Positions 1 to 8,875 of a stretch of 64,000 nt of DNA are shown here, in pieces; positions within the stretch are counted from its first letter, which is position 1, and every line of letters begins with the position of its first letter. A program made the translations under genes and the position numbers. Source of the stretch: Bacteroidales bacterium (GTDB lineage Bacteria > Bacteroidota > Bacteroidia > Bacteroidales > Lentimicrobiaceae); NCBI GenBank assembly GCA_016788045.1, contig JAEUTG010000024.1, forward strand, positions 1 through 64,000. The letters are read 5' to 3'. Below the pieces are notes generated by a model that saw only the letters and a program-made list of their open reading frames with translations, was not told the origin of the DNA and made no database searches.

Positions 1-2268
1 GTGTTGGCCGTGTAGGTCGCCGTGATCGTGCCATTGCCCGTGCCTCCGGAAGTGACCGTGCACCAGCCGGCATTGCTCTGGGCGGTCCAGGTGGTGTTGG
101 AAGTGACGGTGAAATTCGTAGTTCCGGCAGCAGCGGTCACACTCTGCGACGATGGGCTGACCGTTAATGCCGGCGTGGCTCCGGCTTGTACCACCGTAAC
201 TGTCTGGCTGCTCACTCCGCTGGCCGACACTGTGATGGTGGCCGTGCGGCTGCTCAATTCTGTGTTGGCTGTGTAGGTCGCCGTGATCGTGCCATTGCCC
301 GTGCCTCCGGAAGTGACCGTGCACCAGCCTGCATTACTCTGGGCGGTCCACGTGGTGTTGGAATTGACCGTGAAACTCGTGGTTCCGGCTGCAGCGGTCA
401 CACTCTGCGATGATGGGCTGACCGTTAGTGCCGGCGTGGCCCCAGCCTGTACCACCGTGACTGTCTGGCTGCTAGCACCGCTGGCCGACACCGTGATGGT
501 GGCGGTGCGGCTGCTCAATTCTGTGTTGGCCGTGTAGGTCGCCGTGATCGTGCCATTGCCTGTGCCTCCGGAAGTAACCGTGCACCAGCCTGCATTGCTC
601 TGAGCCGTCCACGTGGTGTTGGAAGTGACCGTGAAACTCGTGGTTCCGGCTGCAGCGGTAACACTCTGCGAAGATGGGCTGACCGTTAGTGCCGGCGCGG
701 CTCCAGCCTGTACCACCGTGACTGTCTGGCTGCTCGCGCCGTTACCTGACACCGTGATGGTAGCCGTGCGGCTGCTCAATTCTGTATTGGCCGTGTAGGT
801 CGCCGTGATTGTACCATTGCCCGTGCCTCCGGAAGTGACCGTGCACCAGCCGGCATTGCTCTGGGCGGTCCAGGTGGTGTTGGAGGTGACGGTGAAATTC
901 GTAGTTCCGGCTACAGCGGTTACACTCTGCGAGGATGGGCTGACCGTTAGTGCCGGCGCGGCTCCGGCCTGTACCACTGTGACTGTCTGGCTGCTCGCCC
1001 CGTTACCTGACACCGTGATGGTGGCCGTGCGGCTGCTCAATTCTGTGTTGGCCGTGTAGGTTGCCGTGATCGTGCCATTGCCTGTGCCTCCTGTGGTAAC
1101 TGTGCACCAGCCGGCATTGCTCTGGGCGGTCCAGGTGATGTTGGAAGAGACCGTAAAACTCGTGGTTCCGGCAGCAGCGGTGATACTCTGCGATGATGGA
1201 CTGACAGTCAGTGTGGGTGATGTCCCGACCTGCACCACCGTGACTGTCTGACTGCTCACTCCACTGGCCGACACCGTGATGGTAGCCGTGCGGCTGCTCA
1301 ATTCTGTGTTGGCCGTGTAGGTTGCCGTGATCGTGCCATTGCCCGTGCCTCCGGAAGTGACCGTGCACCAGCCGGCATTGCTCTGGGCAGTCCAGGTGGT
1401 GTTGGAAGTGACGGTGAAATTCGTGGTTCCGGCTGCAGCGGTAACACTCTGCGAGGATGGGCTGACCGTTAGTACCGGCGCGGCTCCGGCCTGTACCACC
1501 GTGACTGTCTGGCTGCTCACTCCATTGGCCGACACCGTGATGGTGGCCGTGCGGCTGCTTAATTCTGTGTTGGCCGTGTAGTTCGCCGTGATTGTACCAT
1601 TGCCCGTGCCTCCGGAAGTGACCGTGCACCAGCCGGCATTGCTCTGGGCGGTCCAGGTGGTGTTGGAAGAGACCGTAAAACTCGTGGTTCCGGCAGCAGC
1701 GGTGACACTCTGAGACGATGGGCTGACCGTTAATGCCAGCGTGGCTCCGGCTTGTACCACTGTGACTGTCTGACTGCTCACTCCGCTGGCCGACACTGTG
1801 ATGGTGGCTGTGCGGCTGCTGAAGTTGGTATTGGCTGTAAATGTCGCGGTAATTGTGCCGTTACCCGTGCCTCCTGTGGTAACCGTGCACCAACCGGCAT
1901 TGCTCTGGGCGGTCCAGGTGGTGTTGGAGGTGACGGTGAAATTCGTGGTTCCGGCTGCAGCGGTGACACTCTGCGACGATGGGCTGACCGTTAATGCCGG
2001 CGTGGCTCCGGCCTGTACCACTGTGACTGTCTGACTATTCACTCCGCTGGCCGACACCGTGATGGTGGCCGTGCGGCTGCTGAGGATGGTATTGGCTGTA
2101 AATGTCGCGGTAATTGTGCCGTTACCCGTGCCTCCTGTGGTAACCGTGCACCAGCCGGCATTGCTCTGGGCTGTCCATGTAGTGTTGGAAGTAACCGTAA
2201 ATGTTGTGGAACCGGCAGCGGCTGTTACATTTCTGCTTGCCGGGGAAACACTGAGTGTATTGCCTCCC
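1..2268 (-). repeat. Tandem array of 261-bp BACON-coding repeats (8 full units plus part of a ninth)
   Basis: The same landmark (GTGTTGGCC or GTATTGGCT on the plus strand) recurs at 1, 262, 523, 784, 1045, 1306, 1567, 1828 and 2089, exactly 261 bp apart every time, equal to 87 codons. Units are near-identical at DNA level, with scattered, mostly synonymous differences. The first unit next to the SGNH-like domain (about 2010-2268) is the most divergent. The array continues past the left edge. Confidence 0.95.
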
Positions 2269-3062
2269 TGTTCATAGGCAATGGCAGCATCAAAAATCTC
2301 ATTTACAAACTGTGGAGCCACCAGAGCTGTTGCAGCAGCATTCGGGTGACTGTCCCAGGTGCTCACAGCATACTCAGGCATCTGATAACCACTGGCATTG
2401 GTCAGTTTGGCGAAGTAATTAAAAACGTAAATATTGGGCGGGAAAGCACCCATCTCCGGATCAAGACCCTGCGCGAGGGTATCTTTCATCCAGGTTGTGA
2501 ATTTTTTAGCCAGCTGGGCAGCATTGGCATTGGTCGCGGCCTGATTCAGTGGGGCGTTGGTCCAGATGGCAAAGAAATTTTCCGGATGCTGGGCCATCAC
2601 ATTCACAATATTCCGCATGTGCCACTTGTAGTTGTACATCGATTTGATGGTGTACGTAAGGGTATCGGAAGGCTGACCCATTCCGGTCATAGCTGATGAC
2701 GGATAACAGGATTTGATCACCACAATCTTGTTGGCAGCCATAATGGGCTGTATGTTGGCATAGGGATCTTCTCCATCAAAAATCCGGTGCCACCGCTCCC
2801 ATTCATTGTCATTCGACAACGGTGCACCTGGCCACCATTGCTCCGTCATGCTTACCGCATTGGTGCCTGTGTAACCATGGGCTGCATTGTAAAGCGCCAT
2901 TTCATTGGGAATGCTTGTGGACGATCCGTTCGGCCCCCAGATATTTCCTCCGGTAGAGTGGTGCAGAAACTTACCGCTTCTGAATAGTGTTTGTGAGTGC
3001 GTGGAGAGAGAAACAAGAAAAACCGGAATAAGGATAAGAAAAAAGTAATTGCTTTTTCTCAT
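1..3062 (-). CDS. Secreted SGNH-like protein with BACON-repeat array (C-terminus outside window)
   Basis: The frame is open from the ATG at 3062 to the left edge with no stop, about 1020 residues. It starts with a signal peptide (MRKSNYFFLILIPVFLVS...). Residues about 25-265 form a domain with an LHHSTGG motif, a KSCYPSSAM motif and a terminal DSHPN motif, which resembles the DxxH block of SGNH/GDSL-type hydrolases; no canonical GDS block is visible, so that family call is tentative. From about residue 266 the protein is a string of BACON domains (LTVSPSSQSVTAAAG...TVTVVQAGA), each 87 residues. BACON domains are known in Bacteroidota surface glycan-active proteins and are thought to bind carbohydrate or mucin, or to act as spacers. 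Each unit carries one Cys in a GWCTV motif. The N-terminal domain is closely similar to the next gene upstream (3288-4658), so this is a tandem duplication with a swapped C-terminus. The enzymatic role is unproven; a T9SS or other anchor may lie beyond the window. Confidence 0.85.
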   Translation of the reverse strand, partial: MRKSNYFFLILIPVFLVSLSTHSQTLFRSGKFLHHSTGGNIWGPNGSSTSIPNEMALYNAAHGYTGTNAVSMTEQWWPGAPLSNDNEWERWHRIFDGEDPYANIQPIMAANKIVVIKSCYPSSAMTGMGQPSDTLTYTIKSMYNYKWHMRNIVNVMAQHPENFFAIWTNAPLNQAATNANAAQLAKKFTTWMKDTLAQGLDPEMGAFPPNIYVFNYFAKLTNASGYQMPEYAVSTWDSHPNAAATALVAPQFVNEIFDAAIAYEQGGNTLSVSPASRNVTAAAGSTTFTVTSNTTWTAQSNAGWCTVTTGGTGNGTITATFTANTILSSRTATITVSASGVNSQTVTVVQAGATPALTVSPSSQSVTAAAGTTNFTVTSNTTWTAQSNAGWCTVTTGGTGNGTITATFTANTNFSSRTATITVSASGVSSQTVTVVQAGATLALTVSPSSQSVTAAAGTTSFTVSSNTTWTAQSNAGWCTVTSGGTGNGTITANYTANTELSSRTATITVSANGVSSQTVTVVQAGAAPVLTVSPSSQSVTAAAGTTNFTVTSNTTWTAQSNAGWCTVTSGGTGNGTITATYTANTELSSRTATITVSASGVSSQTVTVVQVGTSPTLTVSPSSQSITAAAGTTSFTVSSNITWTAQSNAGWCTVTTGGTGNGTITATYTANTELSSRTATITVSGNGASSQTVTVVQAGAAPALTVSPSSQSVTAVAGTTNFTVTSNTTWTAQSNAGWCTVTSGGTGNGTITATYTANTELSSRTATITVSGNGASSQTVTVVQAGAAPALTVSPSSQSVTAAAGTTSFTVTSNTTWTAQSNAGWCTVTSGGTGNGTITATYTANTELSSRTATITVSASGASSQTVTVVQAGATPALTVSPSSQSVTAAAGTTSFTVNSNTTWTAQSNAGWCTVTSGGTGNGTITATYTANTELSSRTATITVSASGVSSQTVTVVQAGATPALTVSPSSQSVTAAAGTTNFTVTSNTTWTAQSNAGWCTVTSGGTGNGTITATYTAN

Positions 3063-3129
3063 AACTTACCAAGTTCATTAAAAGTAAAAGATCAATATCC
3101 TGAAGTTCAGGTATCAACAGCAAAGGTTA

Positions 3130-3137
3130 CAAATATA
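3130..3137 (-). promoter_or_regulatory. Candidate -7 promoter element for the BACON gene
   Basis: On the minus strand this reads TATATTTG, matching the Bacteroidota -7 consensus TAnnTTTG, about 70 bp upstream of the ATG at 3062. No clear -33 TTTG box is visible at the expected distance. Confidence 0.4.
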
Positions 3138-3287
3138 CAATGAAAAGTAAATCAGGAATCAGATTACAGGGATTCAAAACTCTGTAAGCATAATAAACAA
3201 AACCCGTAATCAGTATCACGGCAGATTTAAACAATCAAACGCCTGATAATGTTTACGGGCAGGCAAAAACCTGTGTATGAGTGGTTG

Positions 3288-4658
3288 TCAGAACGGCAGG
3301 ATTGCTCCCACGAAATTGATCTGGTTGTTGTCCATAAAGGAAAGGTCTGCTGTATCCACAAAGCCGTCACCATTGACATCTTCGGGATAATAACCCATGG
3401 AATATTCGCTTGAGAGGTTGTCAACCGGGGTAAAATCCGCGGTATCCACGATACCATTCTGGTCCACATCGCTGCTGTAAATCACAGCCCATCCATCAGG
3501 TACCGTAAGCAGGTTATTTCCAAAAGCAGATGCCGGTTGATCAAAACTGTAATTAATCTCACTTGCAGCAAATGATACCGGTACAGCAGATGCCGTTTCG
3601 ATTGAGTTCCTGTGCTTGATGGTAATATAATAGCTTCCCGATAAGGTTGACGGCACTTCAATACTGGCAAGACCAATGGTCAGGAGTTCGGCATCCTGAA
3701 CGGCAAATTCTGTAACATTATAATCGGTGGCACTGTGCAATTCAATATCAATTACATCGGCGATCCCTTCGCTGTAGCGCGGTCCATCCGCATCAAGTAC
3801 CTGTTTCATGAGTCCATTGCCGATATACAAGCCTTCGAACAGGACATTCACGTTCAGAATCTTCGTCTGGTTTCCCTGCTCGTAAGCAATGGCTGCATTG
3901 AATATTTCATTCACAAACTGAGGGGCCACCAGCAGTGTAGCTGCCGAATTCGGATGGCTGTCGGTATTGCTGACTGCATATTCAGCCCGCTCATAGCCGT
4001 TTTCGTCGGCTAACTTCTGAAAATAATGGAACACATAAACATTCGGAGGAAACGCCCCAAATTCGGGATCAAGCCCCTGAGCCAGTGTGTCTTTCATCCA
4101 GGTGGTGAATCGTTTCGCCAACAAAGCAGCATTGGGATTGGTTGCACCGGCTACCAGCGGAGCATTGGTCCACAAACCAAAGAAATTCTCCGGGTGACTC
4201 GCCATATCACGGACAATGTGCCTCATATGCCACTTGTGATTGTACATGGTCTTCCGGGTATAAAAGTTGGTATCGGCCGGTGATCCCATGCCTGTCATGG
4301 CTGATGAAGGATAACATGACTTGACAACAACGATTTTGTTCGCTGCAAGTATCGGTGCCAGGTTGGCATACGGGTCTACCCCATCAAAAATGCGGTGCCA
4401 GCGCTCCCACTCATTATCGTTTGACAAAGGTGCACCCGGAAACCACTGTTCGGTCATGGAAACCGCGTTGCTTCCTGTATATCCATGGGCTGCATTGTAC
4501 AATGCAATTTCGTTCGGGATGCTCGTTGAAGACCCATTGGGCCCCCAGATGTATCCTCCTGTAGAGTGATGCAGAAATATACCGCTCCTGAACTGTGGTT
4601 GCGTCATGGCTGCTGATGGCAGGATGAGCACCAGTAACAGATAAAAATATCGTTTCAT
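3288..4658 (-). CDS. Secreted SGNH-like protein with dockerin-like C-terminus
   Basis: 456 residues with an N-terminal signal peptide ending near SAAMTQ. Residues about 22-260 are the same SGNH-like domain as the downstream BACON gene (FLHHSTGG, KSCYPSSAM, DSHPN motifs). A beta-rich spacer follows (about 265-385). The C-terminal 60 residues hold two calcium-loop motifs, DVDQNGIVDTAD and DVNGDGFVDTAD, in a dockerin-like arrangement, and end in FVGAILPF, a common way for Bacteroidota secreted proteins of this type to end. It is probably exported and may act on an extracellular ester or glycan, but the substrate is unknown and the SGNH assignment rests only on motif resemblance. The gene has its own promoter about 165 bp upstream. 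It is the paralogue of the next gene; the two share long identical blocks such as WERWHRIFDG. Confidence 0.85.
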   Translation of the reverse strand: MKRYFYLLLVLILPSAAMTQPQFRSGIFLHHSTGGYIWGPNGSSTSIPNEIALYNAAHGYTGSNAVSMTEQWFPGAPLSNDNEWERWHRIFDGVDPYANLAPILAANKIVVVKSCYPSSAMTGMGSPADTNFYTRKTMYNHKWHMRHIVRDMASHPENFFGLWTNAPLVAGATNPNAALLAKRFTTWMKDTLAQGLDPEFGAFPPNVYVFHYFQKLADENGYERAEYAVSNTDSHPNSAATLLVAPQFVNEIFNAAIAYEQGNQTKILNVNVLFEGLYIGNGLMKQVLDADGPRYSEGIADVIDIELHSATDYNVTEFAVQDAELLTIGLASIEVPSTLSGSYYITIKHRNSIETASAVPVSFAASEINYSFDQPASAFGNNLLTVPDGWAVIYSSDVDQNGIVDTADFTPVDNLSSEYSMGYYPEDVNGDGFVDTADLSFMDNNQINFVGAILPF

Positions 4659-4822
4659 TTTCTCACAAAATCGTTATACACCTGATTTAACCGGGAAAAA
4701 CAGACACCTCTCCGCCCTTCCAGACTAAAGACAGTTTCACGACTGCTTAAACAGCAGGATTGAACTGTGAATAACTGGGGGGTTTGAAGAAAAAAGAAGG
4801 ACAAATACTCTTCCCGGAAGTT

Positions 4823-4851
4823 CAAAGATAGGGTATTTTATTAAAAGTCAA
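4823..4851 (-). promoter_or_regulatory. Bacteroidota-type promoter for the dockerin-like gene
   Basis: On the minus strand a TTG (4851-4849) is followed after 18 bp by TATCTTTG (4830-4823), matching the -33/-7 TTTG...TAnnTTTG pattern of Bacteroidota primary sigma factors. Transcription would start near 4815, leaving a leader of about 155 nt before the ATG at 4658. Confidence 0.6.
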
Positions 4852-5030
4852 GTCTTCACTTTGCAAATTTCCGGAAGCAATGCATTACCATCTTTCCTGA
4901 AAAGCTCAAGTTAAAAATTACATTACCTTGTTTTTCAATTATTTACATTGACAAATTCTTACTTTAGCATCTGAAAAAACAGGTCAGAAACCTCAAATGT
5001 TTAACAAAAAAATAACAGTCAGGTACATAG

Positions 5031-5107
5031 AAAAAAATCTCAGAAGAAGGTTATGGATCCGCAAAAGCAGCAAGCGCATGCTGCGGATAATTAACCATCT
5101 TCTGAGA
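5031..5107 (-). terminator. Long hairpin terminator after the Tricorn-like protease gene
   Basis: An extended imperfect inverted repeat (arms 5038-5053 and 5092-5107, with further pairing of ATCCGC and GCGGAT inside) is followed on the minus strand by seven T residues (5037-5031). It lies 40 bp downstream of the protease stop codon at 5147. The rest of the 4659-5146 gap holds only the promoter of the preceding gene and AT-rich sequence. Confidence 0.85.
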
Positions 5108-5146
5108 CAATTTCCTGAAGGCTGTTTTCAGGCGTTACATTTCAGG

Positions 5147-8100
5147 CTATTTAATCTCCTTTTCAATCCAGCCTGACCTGTCGGGAGGTGCGGGAGGATT
5201 CACCTTTTTAACCGGATTGGCTTCCAGTTCTTTCAGCAAAACTTCCACAGCTTTTTCGATGCCCGGGTCAATTCCTTTGGCCAGTTGTTCGGGCCGGTCA
5301 ACGACTTCGATGTCGGGATACACGCCGATGCCTTCGATGATCCATTCGCTGTTTTCGTTAAAGATACCAAAACGGGGAACAGAGATATAGCCGCCATCGA
5401 CCAGTCCTGCATTGCCTGAGATGCCCACCAGTCCACCCCAGGTGCGGGTACCGATGAGTTTGCCCAATCCGAGCTTTTTAAAATAATAGGGAAAGGCATC
5501 TCCGCCGGAGGAAGAGTATCCGTTGATCAGCATAACTTTCGGGCCATCGTGTGCTATGCCGGGTGCGCGTCCGGGAAGCAATCCATTCTGATGCCAGTAG
5601 GAAAGGGTCTTGCGGTCGAGCAGATCGGCCATGCGGTCGGGGATAAAACCTCCGCCGTTGTATCGATCGTCAATGATCAGCGCTTCTTTGTCGTGATAGG
5701 CATACAGGCCCCGGTGCAACTCCCTGTTGCCTTCCACAGCGGTATTCGGAACATGAATGTAACCGATTTTCCCGCCCGACAGCTTGTCGACCAGTGCCCT
5801 GCGTTCATTCACCCAATCAAGGTACATCAGCTCCAGCTCGCTCTTAACCGGCTGAATCAGATAAGTCCTGGCTCCGTCGGTTCCAGCCTTACTGTTGACC
5901 TGGATTTCTGTTTTTGTGTCAGCGAGGTTCTCCAGAAACTCATACGGGTTATCGTTCAGCGTAACTTCTTTCCCGTTGATGGCTATCAGGTAATCGCCTT
6001 CGTTCACCACAACACCCGGCTCGGCCAGTGGTGACCTGCGGGCAGGGTTCCAGTTTTCACTGTCGTAGATTTTGCCAAAACGGTATCGTCCGCTGATTTC
6101 ATCAGCCACCAGTTCCGCGCCCAGCAATCCGCCTTCAACCCTTTTTACCTGCTTAAAATCGCCCCAGTTTACGTAGGCATGACCGGTATTTGATTCAGCA
6201 ACAATCTCATTCAGAATGTAATCAAGGTCAGCACGGTGACCTACATAGGGCAGCAGTTCACCATAACGTTGTTTCAGCCCGGTCCAGTCAACCCCGTGAA
6301 GGTTGTTCACATAGAAGAAATCCCTGAAAATACGCCAACCGTCGGTGTAAATCTGGTTCCACTCCTTCCGGGGGTCGATTTTCATCTCCAGACGGCTGAG
6401 ATCGAGCTTTCCGGTACCTGGTTTCTGCCCCGGAGCCACCTTATAAATGCTGTAATCCTCGCCTGTTCCTGCCAGGATCATTTTCCCATCGGCTGAGACT
6501 ACGTAGCCTCCGCCAAGATCAGAAATCTCTTCCGACTTTTCTTCTTCCACATTGTAACGCATAAGCTTTCCACCTGCAGCGTAAAGCACTCCGCCATCAC
6601 AGGCTGATATTCCGTAATAATCACCGGCTTCCATCGGCAGTGCCATAATGCGGGAAGAAATCCCTTCAAAATCAATGACAACATTTACTGTTGCGGATTT
6701 CCCGGATTCTGATTCTGCTGCAGTACTTTTACTTTTGGTTTTTGCAGATTCCTCCGGTTTTGTCTGAGCTTTCACCTCCTCGGTATCGTTCTTCTCCTTT
6801 TTAAGACCGGGACCGTTGGCCTTCAGTCCGATGGCGTAAATGCGGGTTGCCCGGTTATAGAGGTAATTGAACTCAAAACTGGAGAAATCAAGGTTGAAAT
6901 CCCGGTTCGAGGCAAAGAAAATGTAATGGCCATCCTTCGAAAAAACCGGAGAAACATCGTCAAAGGTATTGTCGGTGATCTGATGGCTTTTATTGTCGGC
7001 AAGGTTGTAAACCCAGATGGCCGATTGGCCGTTGGTTCCTTCTTTCTGGAAGGTTATCCACTTCGAGTCGGGAGAGAAACTATAGGACCGTATTTCGCTG
7101 TTGGCCCCCTGGGTGATTTCCTTCGGGGTGCCGGTTTCCACATCAACCAGCCAGAGTTTCAGGGTGCGGTCGGAATAAACCAGGTAACGGCTGTCGGGCG
7201 ACCACTCCGCTTCATATTTCCAGGCTGCTGAGTTTTTGGTAAGCTGGCGGGGTTTTGCTCCTTTCTTGTTCTCGAGCAGATAAATCTCATATTCCCCTGT
7301 TGCATCCGAATAATAGGAAATGTATTTCCCGTCGGGCGACCAGGCCGGGTAGATTTCACGGACCCCCTGCGTTTGTGTCAGGTTTTCAATGATTCCGTTT
7401 TCTGCCGGAACCGAAAACACATCACCACGTGCACCGAATAAGGCCCGCTTGCCGGTCGGGGAAACAGCAAAACTGTGAATATCACCCTTCACATTTTTAA
7501 AGTAAGGCAACAGGTTGGGGTTGTCGAAGTTGAGGTTGATGGTAAGCTTTACCGATGCACCGGTTTCGGTGTTCAGTTTATACAGATACCCTCCGTTTTC
7601 ATACACCAGTTGTCCGTTTTCGCCGGAAGGCCACATGACATCAAAATCCTTGTGAAAAGTGAGCTGATCGGTCTGCCGGGTTTTCGTGTTGTACTTATAA
7701 ATATTGAGCCTCAGGTCGCGGTCGGAGGCGAAAAAGATGTTGTCGCCAAACCAGATGGGGCACTGATCGGTGCCGGCAAAATCGGTGATTTGTTCCGAGG
7801 TGTTGTTTTTCAGGTCGTAGATCCAGAGGTTGGTTGCGCGGCCCCCTTTGTAACGTTTCCACGTACGGAACTCCCGGTCAACCGGGGTAAAGCATAGCTT
7901 CGAGGCATCGGGCGAAAACACAGCAATTCCGCCATTAACGATCTGCAAGGGTTTTTCAAGACCTCCGTCGAGACTAACCAGGAAATATTTGCCGTTTCGT
8001 TCTTCGAAAGAAGTGCGGTTGCCTCTGAAGAGTACCTGTTTGCTGTCGGGGGTCCAGTCAAGCACAACGTTGTCCCATCCACCCCTGGGCGGCATCACTC

Positions 8101-8425
8101 CAACTGAATTGTAAAAGGTAAGCTGGCGCGGGGTTCCGCCTTCCGAAGGCATTACATAAACCTGACGGCTTCCGGAATATTCAGCAGAAAAAGCAATCCA
8201 TTGTCCATCGGGCGAGATTTTCGGAAACAATTCCATTCCCTCATGGGAAGTCAGTCTGCGGGCATTGCCGCCACCGGCATCCACCGTCCAGATATCGCCG
8301 GCATATACAAAGGCGATCAGATTCCTGTTGATGTCGGGAAAGCGAAGCAGACGGGCATCGTCCATCGCAAAGGCGCCGGCCGAAAAGCCGATGAAAACCA
8401 CCAGACTGAGAAGTTTTTTAAGCAT
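5147..8425 (-). CDS. Tricorn-like S41 family serine protease
   Basis: 1092 residues with a signal peptide (MLKKLLSLVVFIGFSAGAFA), so it should act in the periplasm or at the envelope. Residues about 25-560 contain repeated PD40/WD40-like propeller blades (for example SPDGQWIAFS, SPDSRYLVYS, SKDGHYIFFAS). A charged low-complexity stretch rich in K, E, S and T at about 550-590 separates the second propeller part. A PDZ-like segment (about 770-860) precedes the S41 peptidase domain. Likely catalytic residues are His in NTGHAYV (about 749), Ser in SSSGGDAFP (about 973) and Glu in IIEGIGVYPD (about 1030), matching Tricorn H746, S965 and E1023 in order and spacing. Family members degrade peptides to small fragments. 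It is a single-gene transcript, closed by a strong terminator. No truncation is seen. Confidence 0.93.
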   Translation of the reverse strand: MLKKLLSLVVFIGFSAGAFAMDDARLLRFPDINRNLIAFVYAGDIWTVDAGGGNARRLTSHEGMELFPKISPDGQWIAFSAEYSGSRQVYVMPSEGGTPRQLTFYNSVGVMPPRGGWDNVVLDWTPDSKQVLFRGNRTSFEERNGKYFLVSLDGGLEKPLQIVNGGIAVFSPDASKLCFTPVDREFRTWKRYKGGRATNLWIYDLKNNTSEQITDFAGTDQCPIWFGDNIFFASDRDLRLNIYKYNTKTRQTDQLTFHKDFDVMWPSGENGQLVYENGGYLYKLNTETGASVKLTINLNFDNPNLLPYFKNVKGDIHSFAVSPTGKRALFGARGDVFSVPAENGIIENLTQTQGVREIYPAWSPDGKYISYYSDATGEYEIYLLENKKGAKPRQLTKNSAAWKYEAEWSPDSRYLVYSDRTLKLWLVDVETGTPKEITQGANSEIRSYSFSPDSKWITFQKEGTNGQSAIWVYNLADNKSHQITDNTFDDVSPVFSKDGHYIFFASNRDFNLDFSSFEFNYLYNRATRIYAIGLKANGPGLKKEKNDTEEVKAQTKPEESAKTKSKSTAAESESGKSATVNVVIDFEGISSRIMALPMEAGDYYGISACDGGVLYAAGGKLMRYNVEEEKSEEISDLGGGYVVSADGKMILAGTGEDYSIYKVAPGQKPGTGKLDLSRLEMKIDPRKEWNQIYTDGWRIFRDFFYVNNLHGVDWTGLKQRYGELLPYVGHRADLDYILNEIVAESNTGHAYVNWGDFKQVKRVEGGLLGAELVADEISGRYRFGKIYDSENWNPARRSPLAEPGVVVNEGDYLIAINGKEVTLNDNPYEFLENLADTKTEIQVNSKAGTDGARTYLIQPVKSELELMYLDWVNERRALVDKLSGGKIGYIHVPNTAVEGNRELHRGLYAYHDKEALIIDDRYNGGGFIPDRMADLLDRKTLSYWHQNGLLPGRAPGIAHDGPKVMLINGYSSSGGDAFPYYFKKLGLGKLIGTRTWGGLVGISGNAGLVDGGYISVPRFGIFNENSEWIIEGIGVYPDIEVVDRPEQLAKGIDPGIEKAVEVLLKELEANPVKKVNPPAPPDRSGWIEKEIK

Positions 8426-8680
8426 ATCAGCAAAATTTTACGGGTTTATTGAAGCCGTAAAAATAACTTATTTAAAGGCAACCTATCACATAGTCAAGGT
8501 ATATTCTCGTATAGGTTGAAGCCAATCGTTCAGATTGACCTGCTTTGAAAATTACGGTGCTTCGGATCAGGTGGTTCTCTGTGTAACCATTATGGTAAAT
8601 GCAACAGGCTACAACAGGGTGCACGTCATTCAGATTAACCCCGGCATCTTCTGCTTTCAATGATTGAAAAGTACCCCAAT

Positions 8681-8725
8681 GAAGGAATCTGGCCAAATTC
8701 CTTCAACACAATGAAGGAATTTGGC
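8681..8725. repeat. Three-arm inverted repeat in intergenic space
   Basis: GAAGGAATCTGG (8681-8692) is followed directly by its near-complement CCAAATTCCTTC (8693-8704), and again by GAAGGAATTTGG (8713-8724). The last two form a perfect 13-bp stem (8692-8704 with 8713-8725) with an 8-nt loop; the first two form a competing 12-bp palindrome with one mismatch. The 8426-8875 gap holds no convincing gene. Confidence 0.7.
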
Positions 8726-8875
8726 AAAATATCATAAAAACAGGGATAAAATGACTTTTCAGGATATTTCTGCGTGCCCGGAAACAAACTTACCAGCCGC
8801 AGCCCGGATGCAGTTCACATGTAAATACCGGAATAAGGGATGTAATCCGGCTCCACCAGAAATAAACAACAAACC

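Noticed and set aside
1003..1629. 208-residue His/Gln/Gly-rich ORF inside the BACON array (minus strand, other frame)
   Set aside because: It is a frame shadow of the BACON repeats: it repeats with the same 261-bp period and its composition is that of an out-of-frame reading of a repeated Thr/Val/Ser-rich sequence.
22..2277. Series of plus-strand ORFs with repeated Val/Pro-rich peptides in the BACON array
   Set aside because: They are antisense readings of the repeat units, each interrupted at the same place by a stop (TGTAGG). The minus strand is open throughout, with a signal peptide and a known domain.
8472..8696. 74-residue minus-strand ORF in the protease-epimerase gap
   Set aside because: No family pattern, no clear promoter, and it ends within the palindromic repeat; I treat the gap as non-coding.
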